A DNA stretch of 64,000 bases from Agrostemma githago. Taxonomy: Eukaryota > Streptophyta > Magnoliopsida > Caryophyllales > Caryophyllaceae. The DNA is taken from assembly GCA_958450325.1 (NCBI GenBank), contig OY288243.1, positions 58,512,606 to 58,576,605 on the forward strand. Reading direction: 5' to 3'. Position numbers and translations under genes: made by a program. The first letter of the stretch is position 1, and every line of letters starts with the position of its first letter. The notes beneath the pieces are model-generated. The model was given only the letters and a program-made list of their open reading frames with translations, had not been told where the DNA came from and searched no databases. This document shows, piece after piece, positions 33,807-46,594 of this stretch.

Positions 33807-35974
33807 TATTCACCAAATTCTGCTCCTCATTCTCTCTTAAATTACACTACTGCTAGGTATAATTTTATTTTTTATTTTAATATTTTGTTCTTCTATTTTT
33901 CAGTATGTTTGATGTGTAGATTGCTAATTTGTGTTGTGTTGAAATGCTTTTTTCCTTGTGACTTGTGAATCAAGGGAACAAATAAGTAATGTCGGACCAA
34001 ATATGTACTGTCATTTATGCTTCAAATTGGTTACAGGTGAGATAGGAAAATGCTCTTTCCTTCACCAAGGTGCAATGGAATATATAGTACTCGTAGTAGA
34101 TACAAAGGAGCGTGGTTTTGTAAGCAACAAAAGTAACACACTTGAATTGATTGGAGTCATGGATTTATTTCTCAAATGGTGGACTACTTCACTACCAAAT
34201 ACCAAATTCTAGTTCGTTATCAGTCGAACTAGTTAAGTAAGCCGTTGAATTTTGTTTGATAAAGTCAAAAAAACTAATTGAATGAGTCAGCCCATGATGC
34301 AATTTCTACCAAACGAAAGAAGCTGGCCAAAAACCAAGGGTCATTTTGACAATCTATGTCTGGAAGCCTGGACTTAATCCAAACTTTTAAGCAAAAACTT
34401 AGAAAGGAAGGGTTGTTTTCTACGAAGTATTATCATTCCGTAAACAATCAGCTTATATAACGCAAAATCAGAAACTTCCTAAGCAAGATCAAAGACTGTG
34501 AGGCCCATTATAGTACCGGCTAAAGCATAATAAGTCTTACTAATTGAAGACTAAGTTGTCTACAAGCTCAGTTGAAAAAAAACTCTCTACAGGCTGAGTT
34601 GTCTATGATTTGTATGTGAATCAAAATGATGTTTTTTCAGGTTGTTGGACTGGAAGATGAAAATGCTATAACTTATCATGAAAAGATAAGGTAAAATACC
34701 AACAACTATGTTTCTTGTTTAGAATTGTACGGAGTAGTAAAATTTGTAATTTACCACCCAAGTTCTTTCAGGACTGTTCGTGATTGACTGCTTTGTCTTA
34801 AGACAAAATGCTTAAATTAAACAAGATACTATTGGTTGTTTTGGCAGGGTTGATGACTTTCTCAGGTAATGGACCCCCCCTCCCCACCCCCACCCCCACC
34901 CCCACCCCATTCCTCTCGTTGTCAATATAATTAGTGCTACTGATAACCTGTGTCTTTCTAGAGGTTTAACATGTGGTTAACCTATGTTTGCGGTTATATC
35001 AGATGAATCATGTGTCGTCGTGCTGGCATTTGTTCTGCTATACTATATACGTTGATAGTTCACATTGATGTTGAGTACAAAAGATCGAGATTACGTGTTT
35101 CAATAATACTTCAGATGAAAGTTTAAACACTAAAGCAGAGTAGTTAACCAGTTAAATTAGATTGACTGAAGGCAAGAAGTCGAGAACATATAAATGATCA
35201 TTTAGGTCAATAGAATCTTTCTGTTGGTTTTCATTTTGAGGATTCAAATGTGTCTACTGTTTGTTTGTTTTGAATCTTTTAGCTCACATTATCTTGTTAA
35301 TTAATCTGGGTGCTTTCTTCATTTTCAATTTTATGGATTGCTCCTAAAAATGATTTCCAGGTAGCTGTCTGTCTGTTTGTGTGGGCTGGAGTTGATCAAT
35401 TATCATCAATGCATCTAATTCAATCTAAAAATACTAGGAGTACTGTATTTGAAAGCTCATGGACGGACACCAATCCAAAATTTAAAAATACTGACTATTT
35501 GTAGTAGCTAATTGTGTTTATATGTGTGTGTGTGTGTGTGTATTATACTATATGCTAATTATGTTATTTTTTGTAGTATTTTTCTGGAAATCAGAACTCA
35601 TATGAACAAGCGAGGTTAGAAATACTTGGGCGACGTATTTATTGAACCAAATTGAAGACGAGGATATCGAGACAATGACAATATGGATGTTAACGAAGTC
35701 TCTTTTAACCGTACTCATTATTAAACTTTTTGGTATTGCAACTCATTTTAGCAATCGATGTTTTTTTTCCACACATTTGTCTATTTTTTAAAAACACCGA
35801 TTATATTAGCATTAGTATGAACATTTGTAGTTTAAATTTCATATATATGAAAACGGCTTTTTACTATTATTACCGTGTACTTTTATATTATTGTTCGCAC
35901 GTTTATATATGATATAAATTATCTCGGAATTAAATAATAAACGTTTTGATAGTGTGCTTGTGAATGAAACTAAT
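33807..35974. other. Interior of the small CACTA: intron-like DNA and microsatellites
   Basis: Apart from the exon-like pieces mentioned under the captured exon, this is AT-rich DNA with a C-rich CCCCCA microsatellite at 34865-34908 and a TG repeat at 35521-35541. No transposase fragment is visible. Confidence 0.5.
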
Positions 35975-36671
35975 TATTGTAAGAGACCGGTTCCTTTGCA
36001 AACCGGTCTTTTAATACAACTAAAAGAGACCACTTTTTCTTAATGCTGGTCTCCTAGCCCTCCTCAAAGAGACCATTTTCTTTGTAAAATTGGTCTCTTA
36101 GACAACTCAAAGAGAGCAGTTATAACTAACCTCCGGTCTTTTAAGTATAAATCAAAGAGACCATTTCTAGGCAATATTAAGTCTCTTAACTTCACCAATG
36201 AGACCGCATTATTCAACCGGATTCTTAGACTTAAGACACCAGTGAGATGGAGACCGGTTGTTAACCGGTTTCTTATGCCATTTTTAACTGGTCTCTTTGG
36301 CACTTTTTGTAGTAGTGAGTATTAATTCATATATTATTAGAGAGAGAATTTTGTGGGATCGTCTCACAAAACCCTTATACTAGCATATACGTCGCAGTTC
36401 CGTACCCGTGTGGATACCAAAGGAGGCATCACGTTTAGGGTGCTTTATTCTGTCCGTGGAGATTATTTATTCTTGTCAGTGGAGATTATTTATTCTTGTC
36501 CGTGAAGATTATTTATTCTATACGTGGAGATTATATATATTTTGGGTTTATTATACTTCTTATTAATATGTTGTTCCGCTCCAAATAAGGTATAATTGTT
36601 ATCCCTCTCCTTTTGTCTTTTCAGTTAATACTCGTAACAGGTCCATGGGTTTAAGGGTTGTAACCCTACAG

Positions 36672-36683
36672 TGGTATCAGAGC
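36672..36683 (+). other. Primer binding site, tRNA-iMet type, copia-derived element
   Basis: TGGTATCAGAGC begins two bases after the 5' LTR and is a perfect match to the standard plant copia primer site. Its preservation contrasts with the decayed coding region. Confidence 0.92.
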
Positions 36684-39600
36684 AACTGTTATGTAGTATT
36701 AATCAAATCGACCTGAATCTTTGTCTCATAATTGGTTATGAGGGATTCTATCGCGTATTAATTTGAGTATTTATTTTTGCGAGAATTTTTCTCATCTGTT
36801 TGCTTGCTATCCGCTTTTTTTTTCGCCGATGATATGTATCGTATACTGTTACTTAATTATTATTGCAAATAAGGCTGATCATAAGAAATATGAAGCAATA
36901 TTTTTTTGCATGCTGGAAAGTTGTTTAGTGTACGAGGGGTGTGGGCTTTGGGGTATTGATGTTGACATGACATAGTGTGGGCTTTGTCCGTGCTTTATCA
37001 CTCGTTTTTGCAAACTAGTTGACTCACATCATTACTTAACCCAATAACGTATCACTCGAGTCTAATCTAGTAATTACCGATTATGTTTAGGGTATCTTAA
37101 TTTGTGAATTTAAATTGTTAAATTATGAAATTAATTCTTAAAATATAATATAGATTATTTTTTAATTTTATTGACCCATCATAATCCTCGATTTCCTTGT
37201 TGACGATGAGGCTAATAAGATTGGTCAAGATTCGATTGAAATTGAGAAAGTAAAATTACTAGAATTCTTATTAAACGATGAGTCCTAATATGATTAGGAC
37301 AAGACTCGATTTTTGTAAGTCGGAACGAGTGTGACTCGGTTGGCACGAGTATGACTCAGTAGGCACGGGTATATCCCGGTCGGAACTGGATGACCCGGGC
37401 GACAAAGGTTTGACCAAGACGACACAGTATTTACTCGGACGACATGGTGTCGGGTCGAGTGACGCTTTTAAGAAAAGTCATTTTCTTGCGTTTGTATGTT
37501 GATTCAGAATCAAACATGGATTATATTTTATTTTTCCGAATCAATGAAAAATTAGTTTTCTAAATCGGTAAATAATATTATGCATTTTAATTATCATATT
37601 ATCATAAATAGATCGAAAAAAGAGTTTCTCGAGTCTTATTTGATTTTGATAAATTGTTTATCTATATGACAATTATAAGTTGCAGATCGATTGTGAATCG
37701 AGTTTTGTATATCCGTTCAATTTTTTTCCGGGTGGGAAATTGTTCCTCGTAGTTTGAAAAATGAAAGATATTGGTGAAATTGTTCAAACCAAAAAGCAAT
37801 TACGAATTGTGATATGATTACGAATCAAAATATGGGATCTTTTAACTTGTTTTATGCACAAATCACTAGTAACAATTGAATTATTATGTCGAATGATTTT
37901 TATTGTTTGAGACTTGTGACTTGTGTGTTTAGGTTGCCTTGTAAGTTGACCTAGTAGCATGTTTAGGACCCATATGCATTTAATCCCTCACACAAATATT
38001 AAGTATTGCCTTTCCAGAATTGACCACTACAACAATTTCATATCATTGGTTGAAGTGACTGCCTAAGCGGTGCTTTGTCGATGTGTGTGGACTGAGTAGG
38101 TGGGTAACGGTTACCCACAGGTTCGGTCTGGTTTGCTTAACAATGCTATCAAGTCGGACTTGGGCTTTGAGGCAAATAGTTGGTGTCATATGATGACTAA
38201 TTCCGACGAACCGAGAATTATATATTGATGTAATTGACAATGTCGTTGTCTACCTTTACTTTTGGAGCTTGAGCAGTGAGCCCAAGTTCACTTGAGCGAC
38301 AAAAGGTTTAGGATCTTGGAATATTATGAGAACTTGAGGGTAGTTTTCATGATTTTATCTTAAAATTGTTTAAGATTATTAATATTAATTATCGTTTTAC
38401 TTAGCATATAATTGTAGTTGTAATTTAGTCCCTTTATCACATTTATTAAAGATGAGTTTAAATTGTTTAACCTTGTCGATTGGTATCTTGAGAACCGTTC
38501 TCAAAATTAGAGATATAGATTTTGTCCTTGTGAAGGATAATTCCGATAGATTATTACCAATGCTAATGTACAGTATGGACTGTGATTAAAGTCATGGAGA
38601 TGTCTATAAGTACCAAAATCAATTGTTTCAATAAAAGGGAACAGTTCCCATTAAGTGAGAAAATGTTGAAAATGATCTAATTAATCCATGTCATACGATG
38701 ACGTGATTATATTGATAATCAGGAAATTTTGGATGCTTCTTTCTAGAATTAGGAATTGAAATCGTTTCAATTAGTCGTAAGTTTAGGTCACTTTATTATG
38801 AATAAACATGTGACTTAATAAGGTTTCTCACCTTCTAGCATGAGATGTTGAAAGACGATTGAACATTGTATCAAGAAGGCAAATAATACTAATGTTCTAG
38901 GAGTTCATTAAGAAAATTGCTTGAGATAATGATTAATGAATCTAAGATGTTGGTTAAAGTAAGGGAAGTATAATTGTTATCATACCCAAACTTGTTGCCA
39001 AATTTAGATTAGGTACGATTTTATCAGTCATTAATGTAATGACAAATATATGACATTGGTAGATAGCTTTCTAGAAGTGTCTAGAAAATCTGCAAATCAA
39101 TTGAAGTATGACTTCAGGTGTATATGTTACTAGAGTAATTGTTACTTGCATTCTACTGTTTTGGTATAAGATACCAAATGCAACTATTACATTGTGGATG
39201 TGATGGCTCAAAGAGGGTGGAATAATGGTATATAAGTGAAGTGTTTTATGATGAAATGGACACACGTTGTTGTTTCATATATAAAAGGAAAATCACTTAA
39301 TTTACCATAAAGCTGAATACTGGAAATGAATAATTGTTATTCTTGTACTAGTCATAAGCAAGAATATTGATTCTGTTTCATGTATGGGCATGAAAAGTTT
39401 TAATAAAAGTAGAATAATTGTTGCTCTATATTTTGCAAGAGTATGAGGTACAATAAGGCTAACATGATTGTTGAGTTCTACATTCCTAGTAGTGAATGCT
39501 TTTATTTGTAACATAACAACCAAAAGGTTCAAGTCCCTTGACTCAAGTTTTACCTATTCTGACATTGTCCTTAATCCATGAGACAAGAAACATAAGAATA

Positions 39601-42376
39601 AGTTTCACAATGATGAAATCATAAACCTTATTGATAAGGATCAATTGAGGTAGATGGATCTTGTTTAGATGGATAAATGACATTAAGTGTCTCCTATTAC
39701 TTGTAGTGGGAGGGAACTTAGACTTGTTGGATCACACATATACAGATACGTGTGAGTTTAACTAGTGATGTTGCAGAAATGGGTAACACGTATGTTCATT
39801 TGATGAAATTTAAATCTGAATGCTTTGAATTGTTCAAGGAAATTCAGATAAGCGTACAAGATCAATTTGATAAGTTGGTACAAGTCGTTCGATATGATTG
39901 AAACAGGGAGGAATTGAACTAAAAGATTGTGATCATCTTAGAAGTAGTGAAAAGTGTTTCAAACTACATCGAACCATATTTGATATGATTTTGTCTATGA
40001 TGAGTCATATGCAGATATTATTGACGCTTTAGAAAGTTATGCACTATAAAAGTCTTTGTACAATGTTGATGAGATTGTCCATGTAAGTCGGAGAATAGAC
40101 ACCATATGAGATATGGATTGAAAATGTTCTTAAATAGTCTTTTCTTAATTATCAAGTCTTAAAGTTTAAAGAAAATTGTTTTCTAGAACTTAGACTGAAT
40201 TATGGCATGTGTTTTATTAGGGGTATTATATTAATTCTACAAACCATCCAAAGAGCAAAACTGTTTTGTTGCATGGAGTGGTATGTTTCTTTTAAAAATA
40301 TGTGATTTCTAATAGAAATAGTGGGAGTAGAATCGACCTTGAATTGTTCAAGATTAACAGGAATTCTCTACAACTGTTGAAGAGGATAATATTGATGCAT
40401 CCATGAAAAGTCATGATCATCTTACCTGCAAAATATTACCCTACATAGGTTTGACCTATGATAAGACAATAATGGGCAAAAATTCCAAGAGTCACATGAA
40501 GTCATAAATCTAATAGATTCCATATAACATAACTACCAAGTATAGACTTTGGTTAAATGGATCTTATAGTGAAGAATAGTCTTCAATATAAAGATGATAT
40601 GGATTGATATAAGAGTATCTATGAAGCATTGTTGGTAGTTAAGGATTGATCTCATAGTAGTGACTACGGAAAAATTCTTTTTACAACATTATGCTTAAGT
40701 CTATTAGGATTGATTTAGCATTTTGAATGTCATCACTCATATGATGAGTATTGGACATATATATGTGAAATACATTTCTTGAAAAAGATGTAATATGATG
40801 TGTGTGCGACTCATCGTATGAATTTCATATTATTAAAATTGCTAGGCAAATGTGAATATTCCAATTTGATTGAAGTATGGAGTAATATCTTCGTTCTCAG
40901 TGTGGTAATTCAAAGATGTTTGTTTTCCTTTGAGACGAAGAAAGATAATGTGTACAAGAGGCTAGTGGAAGTGCATTTATCGTTATGATTTGGTATGTAA
41001 GTGACATACTTCTCTAACTAAACGACATTTGATTTCTTTCGTCTATGAGACTTTGCAAGAAATGTGTTTATTGTGTGCTCGTATGACGAGTGGATACTAA
41101 TCTAGTGAGTGTCACTAGAATGCTATCTAAGAATTGTTTCTTCACGCTTAAGAAGCAAAAAGGTGAATTATTTAAGAGATGCGCATGATGTGATAAACGA
41201 ATTATTGTAAACAAGTTACAACAATTCATATTTCCAAATAAACAAAGATGATATGAGATTGTAATCTTAGTATATTTTGTTTTGGATGAGAAGTTGTTGG
41301 AACGGTTCCAAAGGACAACTTTGTGACTAGTATTATAACTAAAGTTAGTGTTCTATTACTTTTGAAGCAAATAGACGTTTGATTACGAATTAAGCACACA
41401 CTCAACTTTAAAGTTTATGAAGCAATTTGTTGCTTATGAAACTATCAGTTTACCTTAATTGAGAGAAGGTAGATTGACCATATGCTTGTAAATAACCGAT
41501 ACAAATGTTGTATGTCCCGAAACCTACTCTACATAAAGATCATATTGATTATGATCGGTATAAGACGCATGGGCGAGTGGTCTTAGTACTTTTAGAGGTG
41601 TTTGGTTTAGTGGGAGTTATTTCGATAATTGATATATTTATGACATATTGTCATTTGGTTAATGTAACCGAGTTTTGTCCCTAAATAATTTACATTGATG
41701 AAATAGATCACTAAGTACGTGACTTAGTCTTGGAACTCTATTTTGATGATGTAATTATTTTGTCTCTAGTCAGGGTATTGTGTTGGGACATTTGAATACC
41801 CTTAAATGACTGGTGTATGAGTTGGTTGATGACTAAGTTCCTTGAGTCATAGGTATTGAGATACTAAACCAGGCATACGGGTGTATGTTAAGAACATGCA
41901 TTAGGCAGACCCGCCGAAATAGATTTTACTAAGATTTCGCTTAGTGTCAGTAAAGTTCTTTGCAAGTTATGAACTTGTACGGTCTTTAGACCTGAGTCTT
42001 TGACTATTCTGTACATGTGATATGTATGCTTTGATACTATTCCTCGTCAGCTGTGAAAGGGGACTATGGATGGTTATTGGGCATGCATGGATCATGTGAT
42101 AGGATGTGGTTAGACAAGAGGGGATTTGCTCTTCCTTTATTGAAAGGAATTTATTGTTTCTTGGCCACTCGAAGAGTGTGACTTGTGCAAATGCGTGGCC
42201 GCGCTCAGATAGGATGATTGTCATCTATCTGCTCTTTTAACAAGTCAACTCAAAGATTCGAGTAAAAGATTGAGACATGTGAGGATGACACTTCTTCTTA
42301 CCTCATTCTCAATTGGAGACAATAGTAGCAAAGAGACTTAACGCCGTTCTTGAGAGGACATGTACAAGTGGGAGAC
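36684..42376 (+). pseudogene. Decayed copia gag-pol relic
   Basis: No frame is open, but order-consistent traces of copia Pol remain. Near 39720-39900 translated pieces read LDLLDHTYTD and YVHLMKFKSE, resembling the start of the integrase core. Near 40200-40260 a piece resembles the conserved YTLNR block. Near 41740-41900 pieces (FDDVIILS, VIGIEILNQ) resemble the RT YVDD region and what follows. The 5' half, 36684-39600, shows nothing I can assign. A purine tract (AAGTGGGAGA, 42366-42375) precedes the 3' LTR. It codes for nothing now. Confidence 0.6.
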
Positions 42377-43115
42377 TGAAGGAGTTATGTCCACTGTCCT
42401 ACGGATTAACCCGCTTAAGTCTATGTATCCGATATGCCTTGCTAGAGGTCGATGTCGGATTGACATGTAAATGAGTTACGTGTCTGGTAGTCTTAAGTGG
42501 GCCCATTGGGTCACACACAATGTGTACGGGATATTATTAATATATCGGTATATTAATATATCGGGTCAGTAGTAATACGACTCAGCTGTGCTGTCGGGTT
42601 ATGGTAATTAGAGTTATAGTAATAATCTAGTTATGGTAACTAGAGTTATTGTGATAATCTAATTATACCAATTGAAGTTATGGAATAACTTCTAGGTTAA
42701 GTAGGTAGTCTATCTCTCCTATATAAGAAGGTTCATATGATGAACCAAATCATACAATTGTGAGTATTGATTCATATATTATTAGAGAGAGAATTTTGTG
42801 GGATCGTTTCACAAAACCCTTATACTAGCATATACGTCGCAGTTCCGTACCCGTGTGGATACCAAAGGAGGCATCACGTTTGGGGTGCTTTATTCTGTCC
42901 GTGGAGATTATTTATTCTTGTCCGTGGAGATTATTTATTCTTGTCCGTGAAGATTATTTATTCTATCCGTGTAGATTATATATATTTTGGGTTTATTATA
43001 CTTCTTATTAATATGTTGTTCCGCTGCAAATAAGGTATAATTGTTATCCCTCTCCTTTTGTCTTTTCAGTTAATACTCGTAACATGTCCATGGGTTTAAG
43101 GGTTGTAACCCTACA
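42377..43115 (+). repeat. 3' LTR of the copia-derived element
   Basis: It is 739 bp and uninterrupted, ends CCCTACA, and is followed by the ACATA duplication. It gives the empty-site sequence for the small CACTA insertion in the 5' LTR. Confidence 0.94.
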
Positions 43116-43120
43116 ACATA

Positions 43121-45071
43121 TAGATGAAATTGTTTACACTAGGAAGCTTCTTGTAAGTATATATGTCAAGCTAAATATTTAGGTTAGGCAATTTGTCTAA
43201 GTATAGGTGAAACTATTCGAGGATTGAGTCGATAGAGTCATCAAATGAATTTAAGAAACAGTCTAACATACATCATTAATTTGAATCCCAGTAGTATATG
43301 AACAAATTATTGTTCTCGTGACTTTTATATGAGAAGCTTTTGAACTCGATAATCGACAATCTTGGTAGCTACTATATTTTCAACTTTAGAAAACAATATT
43401 AATCCGTTATTAATTAATTATACTTCGTATCATTTATAGGTCGTGAATAGTTTGAAAACATGAGACTTTGACATCACAAAAATTAAACACCACAAAATTT
43501 AGTTTAATTGTTTGATAAATATTTCAATTTATTTTGACTAGCCTACGGATAAAACCTTATGTTTCATTTAACATAGCAACTTATATGGAAAAGTACATAC
43601 AACACTAATGTACTTGGACCATACATACAGTACTTACGTGAAATGAAATATTAAATTGATCTTAAATTTGTGATATTGAAAGGGGGGAGAGTGGCAGAAA
43701 CCCAAGTTATGAGTGTAATTGAGCTGCTAATGAATGAGCTAATCAAACTAGATGATATTGTGGCTGATGGGGAAACAATTTTTCAATTGTTTTGATTAGC
43801 TGCTAAGTAATTACATGCCAAATGAATGAGTAATCAAAATTTTGATGCTAATGTTTTCATAACTTACTAGATGGTATTATCTAGTACACAAAAACTAAGC
43901 TACAAACACGACAATAAACCGTCATAATATAATACAACAAAATCGCATAAACAAATCAAAACTAAATTGGAACTATTGTGAGGGTCCCTAAATAATCCGT
44001 AGTCTATTTTCATAACCGTACGTTGCCATGATATCAGTTGATTATATAGTGATTATTCGTAATTCAGTTCTGATAAAGAGCACCGAATAAGAGTGTTAGT
44101 AATCAATCAGTTCACCTCGCATATGCACTTCAGTTATGCTTTGAATTACGAATAAGAGTATTAAATTCACCGAATAAGAGTAGATGCCATTAGGTAAAAA
44201 TCGGTTCACCCCGCATATGCACCCCGAATAAGAGTAGATGCCATCAATAATCTTACGTACTTTAATCTATTTTCCTATCCTTTGAATTTCGGATTTCAGG
44301 GGAAAAAAATAGGGAAATTCATCTGGGTTTCAACTAAATTCATCATCACGGACACCTACACTTATCATTCCAATATGCAAATCAATCTTAATTTTCTAGT
44401 TTAGATGTAAATTCAAAGCATCAGTTCATTAAAAGATGACGAAAATCAGTTCATTAGATCTTAATCATTAGTCACATTAAAACTGACGAAAAACATACTA
44501 ATTCAACTTAAACATAAACTAATTGACAAAAAACAGGAACTAATTGACGAGAAATACACAAATTGACGAAGAACATAAACATAAACTAATAAACAAACAG
44601 ATTGACGAAAATCGAATAAAATTTCTGTGGATTGACGAAAAGCAAATAAGAAGAGAAAACCCCACACCTGCGGGAGGAAAAATGCTGATCGGATTTGTCT
44701 TCGATTGACAATGAGCGGAAGGATTGAACGATTTTCTTGGATTAGGTTTTGTTATACAGGATGATAGTTGCTCTTGAATTAGGTTTCCTCTGGGTTTTCT
44801 TGAACGATTGTTGCTCTTGAATTAGGTTTCCTCTGGTTTTCTTGAATTAGGAATTATAACGCGGGTGATAGTTTAGGATTGAGAAAGGTGAGCGCGTATA
44901 TTAATTTAGTTGAGCGCTGATGGTTAGTATTGAAAAGGTGAGCGCAATATTTTAATTTAGTTTAGCCAGCATTTGATTTATTTGCAAGTATATTTGTTAA
45001 TTAAAATGAGTTAAGGTGGCATTTCAATATATGCTATTAAAATGCTGCGTAATAATTAATCTCTTGTAGTG
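43121..45071 (-). other. Upstream and subterminal region of the large CACTA element, with right terminus
   Basis: It is non-coding. At 44440-44650 an ATTGACGAAAA-type motif recurs about six times, a likely subterminal transposase-binding array. Smaller duplications include CCGAATAAGAGTAGATGCC at about 44178 and 44223, and TGCTCTTGAATTAGGTTTCC at about 44770 and 44811. The terminus at 45071 reads CACTACAAGAG on the minus strand. It should hold the TNP2 promoter, which I cannot pinpoint. Confidence 0.7.
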
Positions 45072-45101
45072 TTTTCTGACTGATTTTCATTTGCCCTGCA
45101 G

Positions 45102-46359
45102 ATCTCGCCACCTGTCGCTGGTCAAAAAATGAGGTGAGGGATCTTGGGCTGGACAGTGACTTTAACATCGTCGTAAAATGTCCCTTTCTTCCTTCCAGCT
45201 ACAAGAAAGGTTGCAAAGCCCTAATGAAGTACGTGAAGAACATAGTTGCCAATCGGGCGAGACTTTCTCTTCCTCCCAGGCGAACGCCTGCAAGGCCGAC
45301 GGCTCCTGCTTTCCAAGATGCAGAGAAGGAGGCTGCCTCGGAGGCCACCCTCTCTCCTGCCAGCAAGCAGGGGGGCTCTTCTGCAGGGACTCACCCTCCT
45401 ATGGGGTCAAAGTCGGCTGATTCCGAGGAAACTGGGGAGAGCACTCCCCTGGAGACCAGGAAGAGAAAAAACAGGGAACCCACGAATGATACACCAGTGG
45501 TGGATCTGGAGGCTGATGTTAATACGCTTGATCCCAAGCGTCCTGTTCATGATGTTCCCAGCACTCTCTTTTCAGAGGAAAACACTGAGTTTCATTATAC
45601 CGCTGGCGACAGTCTTGACGTTTCTGCCCTGCTTTTCGACTCCGGTGCTGTATTGGCGGATCACCTTACTAAGTCTGTGACCTCCACTACCACCCAGGTG
45701 ATTCAGTACATCCAGCGTACTTCCAGGGTTTTCTAGGCTTCAACTGAACTGGCGGCCCTCAGCCGCTTGAGCGAAGAAGAGTTGGTCGTTACTCCTGGAC
45801 TCCCTCTCCCTGATCGCCTGTCGATGGTTGAGAGGGATGTTGCTCTTATCGCCAGCTTAAAGGACCAACTGGCAAAGTGCGAGGGCGACCTAGGAGAGGC
45901 CAAGGCCTAGGCCGCGTACTGGAAGGCTCGGGGTGAACAGGCTGTGAGGGAGGTAACTGGCCTGGAAGCGAGGCTGAAGCAAGCAAAGAATGAACTGGAG
46001 GAGGCCAAGAAGGCGTTGCTGAGCTAGAGCACTCCAAGAGGAAGATTGTTGATCTGGAAGATCGCCTGACAAAAGCTGACTCGGATTTCCAGAAGGTCCA
46101 GGGTGATCTGAAGACAAAAGGCGAGGAGTGACAAAAGGAAAAAGACGCCATCATTCAAGAAGCCCAGGCTGCGGTGGCGACGAATTTTGAGGCTGGAGCC
46201 TCCTCATCTTTGCAGTTTGTTATGGAAGTTATCAGGGAGATGCTTCCAGATTTTGATGAGGATGCATTTCAGGCTCTTTATGCTGCCAAGAATGAAGCTC
46301 GAGCCAATAGATCGCCTGAGGAGGCTACTGATCCTGATCAAGATGCTCCCCCTGCCTAA
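45102..46359 (+). pseudogene. Antisense gene of Gypsy copy 2, exon 2 remnant
   Basis: It is homologous to exon 2 of the 759-aa gene of copy 1, starting right after a splice acceptor (TTTGCCCTGCAG, 45090-45101). Shared blocks include the EETGESTP motif, TLFSEENTEFHYTAGDS and the coiled-coil region. The frame is broken by stops near 45734, 45907 and 46025 and by another near 46129. Exon 1 is missing because the CACTA element ends inside the intron, 30 bp upstream of the acceptor. Stop codon of the old frame: 46357-46359. Confidence 0.85.
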
Positions 46360-46594
46360 CATGCGGGGCAGTCGTCCTCTGAGGGCTCTTGTCCCTACCC
46401 TGCTGCGCCTTTGTTTCCTCGCTGATATTTTCAATCTTTTTGCGCGCCGGGCCTGATGTGGCCGGCTGCCTATTTGATGTAATATTTTTAACTCTTCTGT
46501 TCCTGAATTCTTAATGTTCTTTTTTGTCAAACTCCTTTTATTTGTTATGAACATATTTTCTTTGTTCTTGTTTGATGTTTTTCTTCTAAGGTAT

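Larger units (their letters stand above)
32988..36317. mobile_element. Small non-autonomous CACTA element carrying gene-like exons
   Basis: The ends are CACTACTACGAAAA at the left and CACTACTACAAAAA read inwards from 36317. Comparison with the uninterrupted 3' LTR (near 42757) shows a clean insertion with an AG shared on both sides; the expected 3-bp duplication is imperfect. Both subterminal regions (33010-33260, 35975-36300) are packed with AAGAGACCGGTT-like motifs in both orientations, the usual transposase-binding arrays. The interior has no transposase. It holds exon-like segments and a poly-Gln stretch, so it looks like a Pack-CACTA. Confidence 0.85.
32602..36670 (+). repeat. 5' LTR of the copia-derived element, split by a CACTA insertion
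   Basis: LTR parts are 32602-32987 and 36318-36670. A TATA-like CTATATAAG lies near 32945, just left of the insertion. The right part contains a 23-bp repeat (GGAGATTATTTATTCTTGTC-type) in four tandem copies at 36456-36535, also present in the 3' LTR at 42895-42975. Confidence 0.92.
32602..43115 (+). mobile_element. Copia-derived, non-coding LTR retrotransposon (LARD-like) with decayed pol
   Basis: It is bounded by LTRs with TGAAGGAG...CCCTACA ends and the target duplication ACATA (32597-32601, 43116-43120). The PBS (TGGTATCAGAGC) is of the initiator-Met type and a polypurine tract precedes the 3' LTR, so it is copia-like. The 5.7 kb interior has no open frame over about 90 codons, only weak relics of integrase and RT. 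The LTRs, however, differ at only about eleven sites over 739 bp (1.5%). The 5' LTR is interrupted by a small CACTA element at 32988-36317. It is inserted in the upstream part of the larger CACTA element. Confidence 0.9.
18217..45071 (-). mobile_element. CACTA (En/Spm) DNA transposon, left end missing, interrupted by two LTR elements
   Basis: The element's own DNA is 18217-19927, 32199-32601 and 43116-45071 (about 4 kb); the rest is later insertions. It encodes a TNP2-type transposase on the minus strand. Its right terminus reads CACTACAAGAGATTAATTAT on the minus strand from 45071, the family's hallmark end. The first insertion is the Tat-type Gypsy element (TSD GTATT) and the second is a copia-derived element (TSD ACATA). 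No matching left terminus is found in the window. The right end abuts the intron of the antisense gene of Gypsy copy 2, showing that CACTA jumped into that copy. Confidence 0.85.

Noticed and set aside
36671..42376. Small open frames of 60-90 codons as genes
   Set aside because: None has a domain and several overlap relics of copia pol in other frames.
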